Below, piece by piece: positions 36,799 through 47,134 of a stretch of DNA of 64,000 nt. Within the stretch, counting starts at the first letter, position 1, and the number at the start of each line of letters is the position of its first letter. The notes under the pieces are model-generated. The model saw only the letters and a list, made by a program, of their open reading frames with translations, did no database searches and was not told where the DNA came from. The position numbers and the translations under genes were made by a program. The stretch is from an uncultured Clostridia bacterium (lineage in GTDB: Bacteria > Bacillota > Clostridia > TANB77 > CAG-508): assembly GCA_949388605.1 (NCBI GenBank), contig CASKJV010000009.1, positions 1-64,000 of the forward strand, read 5' to 3'.

Positions 36799-36842
36799 TT
36801 TTAATTCCTTCCTTTTTAATATTTTTTAGTAATATCATAAAA

Positions 36843-37688
36843 TTATATTTTTAATTTTCCACAGCCTATTTTCATAGGTTTATTTTTTAGTAATTGCTGT
36901 TTTAATAATCTTTGTAAAGAAGTATCTTCTACTAAATCGTTATAATTACTGCATTCTTGTACATTAAAAACAAAATTTAATATATTTTTAGTTGCATCCA
37001 GACCATCTTTTACCTCAAATAAATCATAAAATCTTGCAATGTTTGAATCTTTATCTATAATATCTCTTATCTGATTACTTAACAACCAAGAATCACATCT
37101 ATATTCTGGCTCTTTTATATTAAAGTATCTTTTAATTTCTTGCCTTGAGTTTTTAATTGATTCTAATACTTGATCTATTTGTAATTTTTCTCCAGATGGT
37201 ATATGTATTTTAATATAATTTCCACGTTTCTCATATTGTAATCTTCCAACTTCTATTAATTTAGTATTAATAAAATATGCTGCCCAAATCATCTGTGAAA
37301 TTCTAATACCTTCTAATTTTCTAACAAAAATATCATTCGTTAGTGTTTCTCTAACTCTTTTTTTATATAATTCTTTTTCCTCCCTATTATATTTTTTTAG
37401 TTTCATATTTTGGCAATGTATTTCATAGCCATATAATACTAAGATATTGGTTATATAAGGATTAAATTGTTCACCAAAAAGCTCAACCATATTTTGCCTT
37501 TCCCAAAGAGTATCAAGCATAAATGTTTTATCAGTATATAATATATTATAAATTTTTTCTGCTTTATTATTAAAATCTTTTGTTTCATTAACATCTTTTA
37601 TACATTTATAACATTTATTTTTATAATTATTATCACTTATCTTATAATATTTTAGAGCATTTTCAATCACAGATAACTCAAATTTCAT
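36843..37688 (-). CDS. acyltransferase domain protein (NAT_N/GNAT_C type)
   Basis: 281 residues. Not a classic GNAT loop; instead the central LIEVGRLQYEKRG, IKIHIPSGEKLQ and PEYRCDSWLLSNQI segments match a family annotated as acyltransferase domain-containing with paired N-terminal and GNAT_C-type domains. Forty-four bases upstream of the GNAT gene at 36253 and probably in one transcript. Chemistry inferred from family only. Confidence 0.7.
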   Translation of the reverse strand: MKFELSVIENALKYYKISDNNYKNKCYKCIKDVNETKDFNNKAEKIYNILYTDKTFMLDTLWERQNMVELFGEQFNPYITNILVLYGYEIHCQNMKLKKYNREEKELYKKRVRETLTNDIFVRKLEGIRISQMIWAAYFINTKLIEVGRLQYEKRGNYIKIHIPSGEKLQIDQVLESIKNSRQEIKRYFNIKEPEYRCDSWLLSNQIRDIIDKDSNIARFYDLFEVKDGLDATKNILNFVFNVQECSNYNDLVEDTSLQRLLKQQLLKNKPMKIGCGKLKI

Positions 37689-37883
37689 TAAATTGTTCCC
37701 TTTCTTATAAATTCATAAAAATTATATTACTAATCTTCTGGATGTGTTTATAAACAGTAATATATGTTTTTGCATATTTATCATTTATGATATTTTTATT
37801 TCAATTCTTGCAATTTTTATTCTTTTCTTTTTTATAATTATATAATAACAATTAGCATATCTCAATAAATTTTATTGCATTTA

Positions 37884-37912
37884 TTAAATTTTATGTAAAG
37901 TTATGGTATAAT
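37884..37912 (+). promoter_or_regulatory. promoter with TATGTAAA spacer element
   Basis: Weak -35 TTAAAT (37884-37889), 17 bp with TTTATGTAAAGTT, TATAAT (37907-37912) and an extended TG at 37904. Leader of about 95 nt to the start codon, with a GCAATTAAATAATTGC hairpin just before the ribosome site. Confidence 0.65.
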
Positions 37913-38010
37913 TATTAATATCAAGGTCATTGAACCAAGCATGAACTTCTTGACAGCACGGGTATCAATCAAAGTAGAAAGCAATTAAATAATTGCAAGG
38001 AGGTAAAATT

Positions 38011-38259
38011 ATGTTTAAATTATTTCGTAGGCCTGAAACAGACCAACAGATTAAGGAACGAGTATTAAAATTATGCAAAAAGGGTGATTACGACATATGT
38101 CCACCATCCATGAATGCAAATGTTGCAATTAACGAATTGAAAAACTTTTTCCTTGGCGAAGACTGGTATGTAGTTATGCCTATCGAACATGAACAGGTTA
38201 TTACAGAAATCGTATACGCCATTGAAACAAAATACAAAAGATTAAAAGTAAAAAAATAA
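38011..38259 (+). CDS. hypothetical small protein, 82 aa
   Basis: Begins MFKLFRRPETDQQIKERV. An open frame extends to 37993, but AAGGAGG at 37998-38004 fixes ATG 38011. Soluble, basic, with a WYVVMPIEHEQVITEIV segment. No family recognised. Own promoter and a strong terminator, and less AT-biased than its surroundings. Confidence 0.7.
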   Translation: MFKLFRRPETDQQIKERVLKLCKKGDYDICPPSMNANVAINELKNFFLGEDWYVVMPIEHEQVITEIVYAIETKYKRLKVKK

Positions 38260-38294
38260 TGCATTTTTACGTGAAAGCTCATTAATGAATGAAA

Positions 38295-38343
38295 TTTAAA
38301 AAGACAAAGCTGATATTTCAATATATCGCTTTGTCTTTTTAAA
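38295..38343 (+). terminator. terminator of the 38011 gene
   Basis: TTTAAAAAGACAAAGC pairs with GCTTTGTCTTTTTAAA, with an inner GATAT/ATATC. Confidence 0.8.
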
Positions 38344-38675
38344 TTAATCTCTACTTACATTCGGCACGTCCTTTTCGAGTCCCATTTTTTTTTATAATTA
38401 AAATAAAAAAAACAATAGTTTAAGTCTCTACTGTTTTTTTGGTGCCCAAGCTAGACACGTTTGCGAAATCTAGTTGGCAAAAAATATCTATTTTCAACTC
38501 TTAATTATAGTCATATCAATAGTTTGTAAGAATTATATCTACAAACTCGTTTTTTGACTATATTTAATGTAACATAAAATAATAAAAATTACAATAGCTA
38601 AATCAAAAATAATATTTCTCAAAAATTTGTTTTGTTCGCTTGTATTTTATCTAATAATATTGTATAGTTGTAGAC
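38344..38675. other. intergenic region at the left edge of the mobile element
   Basis: No gene visible. It holds a hairpin with long A/T arms near 38404-38440, a CAATAGTTTAAGTC sequence at 38413-38426 that recurs at 46538-46551, and an imperfect hairpin near 38443-38482. TTGTAT (38640-38645) and TATAGT (38663-38668) at 17 bp form a probable promoter for the following element. Confidence 0.4.
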
Positions 38676-38980
38676 ATAGAAAATGAGAATAAGCGGAGTG
38701 TGTTGCCACCTTTGACAGCTTAGTGTTTACAAAAACCTCCACAACTTAGTTTGTGAGATTGAATATAGGAGGTGGTTAATATGGTAGAATCAGCATTAAT
38801 AATTATTACATATCTACTTTTCTACGGATTAGTAGCAATGACTATCATAAATGTTGCCTTGTTAATCATCATCTGTTGGTTACTTCATAGGTAATAAAAA
38901 ATAAACCATTCTGCTTTGGCGAGTGAAATGGTTTATTAAACATATTCTCGGCAACACACTTTGTGTTACTCATTTTCTAT
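38676..38980. other. 305-bp element with pairing ends around a small hydrophobic ORF
   Basis: ATAGAAAATGAG (38676-38687) and GTGTGTTGCC (38698-38707) at the left have perfect complements at the right: GGCAACACAC (38950-38959) and CTCATTTTCTAT (38969-38980). A transcript would close on itself over 22 pairs. Inside lie a CCTCC segment (38736-38740) able to cover the GGAGG site, the 37-codon ORF, and an AATAAACCATT/AATGGTTTATT hairpin. This design recalls type I toxin mRNAs. Confidence 0.5.
38781..38894 (+). CDS. small hydrophobic peptide, 37 aa (toxin-like)
   Basis: MVESALIIITYLLFYG starts a nearly continuous hydrophobic helix of about 30 residues ending in WLLHR. GGAGG at 38768-38772 precedes the ATG. 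No homolog recognised. Size, single-helix topology and a structured leader that can hide the ribosome site fit a type I toxin (TxpA, Hok or Fst-like in kind, not in sequence). No antitoxin RNA promoter is proven. Confidence 0.5.
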   Translation: MVESALIIITYLLFYGLVAMTIINVALLIIICWLLHR

Positions 38981-39038
38981 CTTTATTATACAGACATTTT
39001 TTTATTTTGTCAAATGCTAATTTTTTCTTTTATCATTT

Positions 39039-39824
39039 TTATTGGTCTTGAATATCAAGTTCTTCTTCTATTCTTTTTTTCTTTTTATTTAATACTTTAA
39101 GTATAAAATCATCGTAATCTTCTTTTGGATATAATTCCTTTTTTTCCGTTTTTTTATTACCACTAATACCAGTTAATGCTTTTGCCAAATTAGAAATCCA
39201 TCCAGTATCAGTAGTATATGTAAGTTCAGAGTATAATATTTTTAAATGCTTTAAATGTTTTTCTAGTGAAATATCTTTATTTTTTGGTATTTTACAAGCA
39301 TTTAATTTTCTATCTATTATTTTTTCTATTTGGTAGTTATTAGCTCTTCTACTTTCAGTCCCCGTTCTTATATATATTTCTCCATCTTTTATATCATTTC
39401 CATCTTTACAACATACATATGGTAAATTTTTGGGATTATCTTTTATTATTAATATTTGAAATTTTCTATTTTCCATTGCTTTATACTCAGAAGATTCATA
39501 TTTAAAATCTTTAATTAAATACTCTAATGAATCAGGAATTATTCCTTTTATTCCTTCTTTTAATTTAGCTGGATCTTTTAAACTTTTTAAGCCACATATA
39601 CCGAATGAACCATCTCCATTTTGTTCAACACCTAATATAATGCAGCCTCCACCAGAATTTGCCATTGCTAGTATATGCTTTGACATTTTTTCATTTGACT
39701 CCCATTCTTTTTTAAAGTCTAAATAATCTTCTTCCCCCATATGGTTTTGTAATAGTTCTCTAAAATTTTCTAATGTAGGTTCTTTTAGTACTTTATATAA
39801 ATCATCTTTATTTAAATCTTTCAT
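39039..39824 (-). CDS. AlbA_2 / Schlafen-like domain protein
   Basis: 261 residues. The N-terminal half is an AlbA_2 domain: EEDYLDFKKEW (near 33), then ILAMANSGGGCIILGVEQNG (near 52-71) and DGEIYIRTGTESRRAN (near 146), the typical end. Such domains bind nucleic acid or act as Schlafen-type nucleases and occur in regulators and defence proteins. The C-terminal 100 residues are helical and charged, with no helix-turn-helix I can point to. Part of the element's cargo, same strand as the two genes upstream. Confidence 0.8.
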   Translation of the reverse strand: MKDLNKDDLYKVLKEPTLENFRELLQNHMGEEDYLDFKKEWESNEKMSKHILAMANSGGGCIILGVEQNGDGSFGICGLKSLKDPAKLKEGIKGIIPDSLEYLIKDFKYESSEYKAMENRKFQILIIKDNPKNLPYVCCKDGNDIKDGEIYIRTGTESRRANNYQIEKIIDRKLNACKIPKNKDISLEKHLKHLKILYSELTYTTDTGWISNLAKALTGISGNKKTEKKELYPKEDYDDFILKVLNKKKKRIEEELDIQDQ

Positions 39825-39970
39825 AATATTTCTCCATTTGTTGTATTTTTGCTAATTTAATATTTTTATTTAGTATTATTGTTTTTTATCTGTATCTTGC
39901 TCAGCATTTTTTTGCAATAAATTGTTAAAACATTTTGTTTTTTATATACATCTTTTCTTCCTATCATCAT

Positions 39971-41332
39971 CTAGCTTAAAATTATATTATATTTATCTTC
40001 ATAATCATGATAAGTGTTATCTATTTCATCATATATCAATTGCAAATTATCTAATAATTTATTATTAATATATGCTTCTTTTAATTGTGGTTTTTGCATT
40101 ATCATCCATTTTAATTGCTTGTATGAGTATTTTGCAAAAGTTAACCATTCGGGATAATTAATTGCCAAAGGATTTTTTTTGAAATATATTTTTCCTGCAT
40201 TTACAGAACAAGCAATAGAATGACTTATAAATAGCATTGTACATAATTTTGGATTTTTTGTTCTATCTAATGAAAATGGAATTGAATCTTTAATTGTATT
40301 ACCCTCATATATTTTCTTTAATGAATAGCTTATTCTTACTATTGCTTCAATTAACATTGTTGGAATTGAAGATGAACAAAAATGGATAAAATCATATCCC
40401 TCATAATACATTCCTTGAACAATTTCAGCTATTGTCTGTTCTTCTTTATCTATATCCCCGAATTGAAATAAATTAAAAACACTCATGAATGGAGCAGGCA
40501 AACCCATAGATGTTGTAACATCTGATTTAAAATGTATTATCTGTTTAGTTACTGCTTCAAATATATCTTTTTCTTTTCTATCATTATAACTATCAATAAC
40601 TTGTGATACAATCTTTCCTTTTTTATCTATAGATGTCATTGTACCATTTAAAATATCAAATACACCAAATAATAATCCTAAAAATGGATCATGTCCTAAA
40701 GTTAAGAGTCTATGATAATACGCAGATAGGCCTTCTACTTTTATATGTGTATTTCTATTATCTTGAGCATCATAAGGAACCTTACTTATTTTTGAGTTAG
40801 CTAATTCTTCCATATCTGCTTCTGGAAACTCTTTTTCAAACCAATTACGAACATAATTAGATAGTTTACCTGCTTTTAATCCATTTGTAGTTCTATGTGG
40901 TATTCCTATTAATAGTATATCTATAACTGCTGATAGCAATCCTGCAAATACACTAATAGCTATTTCAGTATTATCTAATTTATACAATGCTTTATATTCA
41001 TTATTTAAATTAACAATAGCGACTTCATTTGAAGTCAATTCTTCAGTGGTAAACAAATCATATATAGATACATTTTCTTTTATTTCTTCTGAAGCTTCCT
41101 TACACATATCTTCCCAAGTTGGAACAATAATTGTTTTTTTCTTATTTATTATACTTAAATTATTGTAATTTGCATAATACCCAATATCTTTTAACATATT
41201 TTCTGTGTTAGATATAGTCTCTTCTAATTTTGCTTTATTTATACTTTTTATATTATCTAGCTCTTTTTCTTGATATTTCAACACTTTATTAATATTTGTT
41301 TCATTATTTATATTAGACTGCTTTTTCTTCAC
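39971..41332 (-). CDS. unknown protein with central hydrophobic segments (cargo)
   Basis: 453 residues, no family recognised. A coiled N-terminus (1-60) is followed by a probable membrane segment around 128-148 (FAGLLSAVIDILLIGIPHR), then YYHRLLTLGHDPFLGLLFG (near 212-230). The His-rich HR..TLGHDP pattern next to a hydrophobic stretch recalls membrane metal-dependent hydrolases (HR..THS), but this is a weak resemblance. The rest is helical. Its start overlaps the upstream glycine-rich gene by 20 bp, so the two are coupled and probably act together. Confidence 0.65.
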   Translation of the reverse strand: MKKKQSNINNETNINKVLKYQEKELDNIKSINKAKLEETISNTENMLKDIGYYANYNNLSIINKKKTIIVPTWEDMCKEASEEIKENVSIYDLFTTEELTSNEVAIVNLNNEYKALYKLDNTEIAISVFAGLLSAVIDILLIGIPHRTTNGLKAGKLSNYVRNWFEKEFPEADMEELANSKISKVPYDAQDNRNTHIKVEGLSAYYHRLLTLGHDPFLGLLFGVFDILNGTMTSIDKKGKIVSQVIDSYNDRKEKDIFEAVTKQIIHFKSDVTTSMGLPAPFMSVFNLFQFGDIDKEEQTIAEIVQGMYYEGYDFIHFCSSSIPTMLIEAIVRISYSLKKIYEGNTIKDSIPFSLDRTKNPKLCTMLFISHSIACSVNAGKIYFKKNPLAINYPEWLTFAKYSYKQLKWMIMQKPQLKEAYINNKLLDNLQLIYDEIDNTYHDYEDKYNIILS

Positions 41333-41858
41333 TAATATTCAAATCCTTTCTTAAATCCGTTATTGCTTTGGTTAACATAATATTTAAACTTTGAAGATAA
41401 TCTAGTCTTTTTTGATTTGCATTTGTTTCTTCATTTAAAGATTGAATTATTGCTTGGTGTTTTCTTAATGCTTCTTGGTATAATCTTTCTTTTTCTTGCT
41501 TAAGTTGTTTATTTTTTAAATGAGTAGTAATTCCAACTCCAGTAGCTGCTAGCCCTGCAATTGGTGCAGCAAGTACAAATATTCCTGCAACCATTCCACC
41601 TCCAATAATCCCTCCTGCTACAGCTAATCCAGAAGTTATGCCAGCAGCTGAAAGTCCAACTGTTCCAAGTCCATATAGAGCTGTAAATGAAACTATTCCT
41701 CCTATTCCTGCTCCTAATGCTCCAGTTAAAACCTCGGGAATTGCACTTTCACTTATTGTTCTAGTTTTATCATTTAAAGCATTTGCAGCTTCATTAACTA
41801 CATTTACAATTGGTTGTAATGATTCTATATTTTTATAAATCATATCTTTTTTATTCAC
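41313..41858 (-). CDS. glycine-zipper membrane protein (cargo)
   Basis: 181 residues: helical N-terminus, then a long Gly/Ala-rich hydrophobic stretch (about 45-110) full of GxxxG spacings such as GALGAGIGGIV and GGIIGGGMVAG, then a charged coiled coil (about 115-175). Such proteins insert in or perforate membranes. Overlaps the downstream unknown gene. A role as effector or membrane partner in a two-gene system is inferred. Confidence 0.65.
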   Translation of the reverse strand: MNKKDMIYKNIESLQPIVNVVNEAANALNDKTRTISESAIPEVLTGALGAGIGGIVSFTALYGLGTVGLSAAGITSGLAVAGGIIGGGMVAGIFVLAAPIAGLAATGVGITTHLKNKQLKQEKERLYQEALRKHQAIIQSLNEETNANQKRLDYLQSLNIMLTKAITDLRKDLNISEEKAV

Positions 41859-41985
41859 TATTATTTCCTACTTTCTTATTACAAAATTTCTATTTATTTG
41901 TTTGCAATACTATATGCTTGTACAGATAAATAATATCATAAATTAGTGTTTTTTTCAACAAATTTGCAAAACAAGATAGAATAAT

Positions 41986-43276
41986 CTACCTTGCTTTGTT
42001 TCTGTCTTTTTTATTCTTTTCCTGTTCTTTCTCAAATTGTTCTTTTTCTTGTTCTATTTGCTCGTGTAATTGAACTTGCCTAATTTTGTCTACTCTTTGC
42101 ACTATATTATTACAAAGTCTTATCTCTTCTGCTAGTGGAGTAATTTGCTTTGAAATTTCTATAATTTCATTTTCTATTGCTTGCTTTTCTTCATTTGTTT
42201 TGGCTCTTTTATGCTTCTTCCAAAGATTTTCTCTTTTACTTTTTAATGGATTTGCTCTTTCATAAGCAGATTTCTCAAAATCAAGTAATTCTTGCTCTGT
42301 ATTTATATTATATCTTGCTAAAAATTTTGCTTGATTAAAATACTCGTCCATTTTCTTAATCTCTGCTATTAGTTCTGGTGTTATTTTCGTTATATTAGAT
42401 TTTAAGGAACTTTCTGTATTGATTCCGAATAATTTCTCATATTGATATATAAGATAGCCAATAGAGCCTTTATTTTGATAATGTCTTTCTTTCTGTTTAT
42501 TGTAATTTTCATAAGCTCTAGTAATCAGTATCATAGGATTAGAAGAATAGGTGTATAATGGTTGTGTTTCTAATATTCTCTTGTATATATTTTCTTTTGA
42601 GTATTTGTTACCAAATTGCCTTTCAATTCTTGTGTTTCTTTTGTATGGATCACGCCTTATAGATAAAGTATTATTTTTATCTGTAACTACATAGCCTAAA
42701 TCTTGTAGTATATTTATAAACTCATTATAATTTTGGGTATTTACTATTGCATAATCAATAGAATCTTTCATTAGTTCTTTGTATAAACTACTTGTAGCAT
42801 ATTTATTGTATTTTTCTTCTTGTGATAATACATTTAAGCCATATTCTTCGCAAAGTCTGTCTGATGTTTTCCTCATAATAGCATAATCCTTTTTCGTATT
42901 TGAAAACCTCTTACCATCTAAAAAGGAAACAGAGTTTAGTACAAAATGGTTATGCAAATTATCTGTGTTCAAATGTGTGGTAACTACTACTTGAAATTTA
43001 TCTCCCCATAATTCTTTAGCTAGTTTCATACCAATTTCATGTACTTGTTCTGGGGTTATTTCTCCTTTTACAAAAGATTGTACTGCGTGGAAACATTGTA
43101 TTCCATCTGTTTTGAAAAATTGCTTTTTTACATTTATCATTTCTTGATATGATGTATCAGGCATACAATTTATACCTGATACATATAATTTTTCTTCTGT
43201 TTTTTCTCCGATTTACTGCATAGTTTATTGTAATATCTAATCTGTCTTTCACTTTCCATATTTTTGTTACTGCCAT
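41986..43276 (-). pseudogene. relaxase (MOB family), frameshifted near its N-terminus
   Basis: Starts MAVTKIWKVKDRL at ATG 43276 and runs as a relaxase N-terminus until codon 22, where a frame change brings a stop. The other frame resumes as ..EKTEEKLYVSGINC and continues to the intact 392-residue frame. Removing one G near 43208-43209 restores a 429-residue protein. The three-His motif HLNTDNLHNHF (near 105) and the WGDKFQVVVTTH run identify a relaxase that nicks oriT. As it stands the intact frame (from 43164) lacks the N-terminal catalytic region. Confidence 0.85.
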
Positions 43277-43282
43277 AATACA

Positions 43283-43597
43283 TTACCACCCACTAACATT
43301 TTTACTTTTTTGTGGTATGAGATAAACTTCTTCTAATGCTATTAAAAAGTTTTGTATTTGATTATATAATTCTGCATATTTATTTTCATTTACATAGCCT
43401 TTATACTGATTATAGATTCTTGACATTTGATTTAAGTTCGTTGCCATACCACGAAGTTGTGCAAGTATCTCATAAAATTTTTCATCTGGTTTTTCTTTTA
43501 GCTGATAATCTAAAATTATTTTCCTAAAGAACTCTGATTTATTTAATCCAGACTTTCTTACTTTCTCATTTAATATTCTATTTTCTTCTTCATTCAA
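43283..43597 (-). CDS. MobC-like mobilization accessory protein
   Basis: 104 residues from ATG 43597. NEEENRILNEKVRKSGLNKSEFFRK is the ribbon-helix-helix part and LAQLRGMATNLNQMSRIYNQ the MobC signature. The frame is open upstream with RNRNIKINIF, the usual MobC N-terminus, but no ATG, GTG or TTG fits well there, so the true start may be non-canonical or lost. Ends in TAATG-like spacing 7 bp before the relaxase. Helps relaxase load at oriT. Confidence 0.85.
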   Translation of the reverse strand: MNEEENRILNEKVRKSGLNKSEFFRKIILDYQLKEKPDEKFYEILAQLRGMATNLNQMSRIYNQYKGYVNENKYAELYNQIQNFLIALEEVYLIPQKSKNVSGW

Positions 43598-43639
43598 AAA
43601 GATATTTATTTTTATATTTCTGTTTCTTATAATTTCTCA

Positions 43640-43810
43640 TCTCACTTTCTTTTTTTGTATTAGGGCTTGGGATTTGTCCCATTCCTTACTGTATTTGTGG
43701 CGTGAGTACAAATACGTTGCTTGCTAAATCAATATTTTTAGGTTGTACTCACACTTCCTTTTTACTGATTATCCTTAATTTACTGAAAATTCGCTATAAA
43801 TTAGGATAAA
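43640..43810. other. candidate oriT region
   Basis: No gene between mobC and tnpV. It holds a perfect 10-bp inverted repeat GTGAGTACAA (43702-43711) / TTGTACTCAC (43743-43752), a GGGATTTGTCCC palindrome near 43663-43680, and TATCCTTAATTTA / TAAATTAGGATA near 43770-43808. Position next to mobC and inverted repeats suggest an origin of transfer; the nick site is not identified. Confidence 0.35.
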
Positions 43811-43813
43811 ATT

Positions 43814-44191
43814 TTATACATAAATTAACTCATTATATATGATTTCTTCTGCTTGTGCTTTAATAGAATTCATTGCTGCTACCCAAGATAATTGATTTTT
43901 TACTTTTAATTCTTCTGTAATATTTTCTTTTTTTACTAACTCATTTATCATAAAATCTAATCTATTTTGAGCTGTTTCTTGTATTTCTTTTAAGTGATTA
44001 TTAAATGTTCCTTTTGTAAACATTATCATATATTCTGCTTTCTTATTTGTTTTTAGATAGTTTAATCTTGCTCTGCCATATTTGTTTAGTGCTATTTTCT
44101 CTTTTTCTAATACTAGATTTGGCATAAAATAGTCGCCTTGTTTTGTGTATTCAATTCCATATTTATTTTCTTTTATTTCTTTATTTTCCAT
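43814..44191 (-). CDS. tnpV: TnpV family transposon protein
   Basis: 125 residues. GIEYTKQGDYFMPNLVL near the start and the helical body with GRARLNYLKTNKKAEYMIM match TnpV of Tn4451-type elements. Function of the family is unclear. Sits 26 bp downstream of the recombinase gene, as in those elements. Confidence 0.85.
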   Translation of the reverse strand: MENKEIKENKYGIEYTKQGDYFMPNLVLEKEKIALNKYGRARLNYLKTNKKAEYMIMFTKGTFNNHLKEIQETAQNRLDFMINELVKKENITEELKVKNQLSWVAAMNSIKAQAEEIIYNELIYV

Positions 44192-44217
44192 TTGTTTTTA
44201 CCTCCAACATTTATTTT

Positions 44218-46048
<1,831 letters not shown>

Positions 46049-46092
46049 TCTATAAATATTCCTCCTTCCAAATTATGAATAGAAAGGCAACT

Positions 46093-46133
46093 AAAAAAGT
46101 GCCACATAGCATAGGTTTGGCTATTAGCACTTT
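46093..46133 (-). terminator. leader terminator ahead of the recombinase gene
   Basis: Minus strand AAAGTGC, inner ATAGC/GCTAT, GCACTTTTTT. It lies 45 bases before the recombinase start. A perfect 11-bp inverted repeat (46131-46141 with 46211-46221) would compete with its 5' arm, which allows attenuation. Confidence 0.55.
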
Positions 46134-46384
46134 AGAGTTTTATATTTATTATTAACTATCTCTATAATTCTCTTAAAAAACACAAATAAACCAATATAGT
46201 ATAATTTTTTAAAACTCTAAAATGTTTTGCCGTTTTCTCCTATGATATGTATTCTTGTAACTTGGACATTGGATATTTTGTCCTTAAATCTGTTACGTAA
46301 AAGTAATCATGTTCATTAAAGAATAACAATAATTTGTTATTTATGATTACTCTATGGGGCTCTACATACGCTAAATTCGTATGT
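46134..46384. other. intergenic region upstream of the recombinase
   Basis: Contains the antiterminator-like repeat partner at 46211-46221 and a CATACG...CGTATG hairpin near 46368-46388. No gene recognised apart from the small ORF that follows. Confidence 0.35.
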
Positions 46385-46549
<165 letters not shown>

Positions 46550-46557
46550 TCAAAAAA

Positions 46558-46590
46558 AGTCCAACTCATAAGAGTTGGACTAAGATTTTT
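46558..46590. terminator. bidirectional terminator near tRNA-Leu
   Basis: AGTCCAACTC, ATAA, GAGTTGGACT with an A-run on one side and T-run on the other. Lies downstream of tRNA-Leu on the minus strand. Confidence 0.75.
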
Positions 46591-46665
46591 GTGTTCATCA
46601 AATTTTTTATAGTCTTAAAATCAAGTTATATCAAGACTTTCAAAAAGTTCGACGGAAATTGTCTG

Positions 46666-46748
46666 TGGTGCCTAAGGCGGGACTCGAACCCGCATGGTTT
46701 CCCGCACGATTTTGAGTCGTGTGCGTCTGCCAGTTCCGCCACTCAGGC
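46666..46748 (-). tRNA. tRNA-Leu (CAA)
   Basis: Minus strand, with the acceptor pair GCCTGAG / CTTAGGC, a long variable arm, GGTTCGAGTCC T arm and an encoded CCA. The anticodon loop CTCAAAA gives CAA (Leu, reads UUG). Confidence 0.95.
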
Positions 46749-46909
46749 ATATATTTATTTCGTTTTTTATCTTAACATATATATTTAGGATTGTCTAGTT
46801 TTTTAATATAATTTAGTTAAAATTTTATTATATTTTTAAATTTTAAATAAATTATATTTTAATAATTTATTTGATCTATTTTTTTCTAGAGTAAAATTAC
46901 TAATATGAA

Positions 46910-47087
46910 TAAAAGAGCCACTTTTAAATATATTTAAGTGACTCCTATTATTTTGTAAATCTATTAGTATGCTTATTTTAAGTTGCAAATAGATTATCTT
47001 CAGGCACCATTTTACAAAGTAAAATTGTATTCAAAATTTGCCAAAGACTTAATTATAATACCCTAATTTAAAACATTAGGGTATTAC
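46910..47087. terminator. two hairpins downstream of the 47135 gene
   Basis: ATAATACCCTAAT/ATTAGGGTATTA near 47055-47087 is a good minus-strand terminator. A second imperfect hairpin lies near 46915-46950 (GAGCCACTT / AAGTGACTC). Otherwise I see nothing in this gap. Confidence 0.55.
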
Positions 47088-47134
47088 TATTTAAATATTT
47101 ACTTTTTTTATTTTACATACTTTTAAATCTCTGT

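Noticed and set aside
38360..38390. TTCGAGTCCCA, which looks like a tRNA T arm
   Set aside because: No acceptor or anticodon stem can be formed around it; at most a tRNA remnant.
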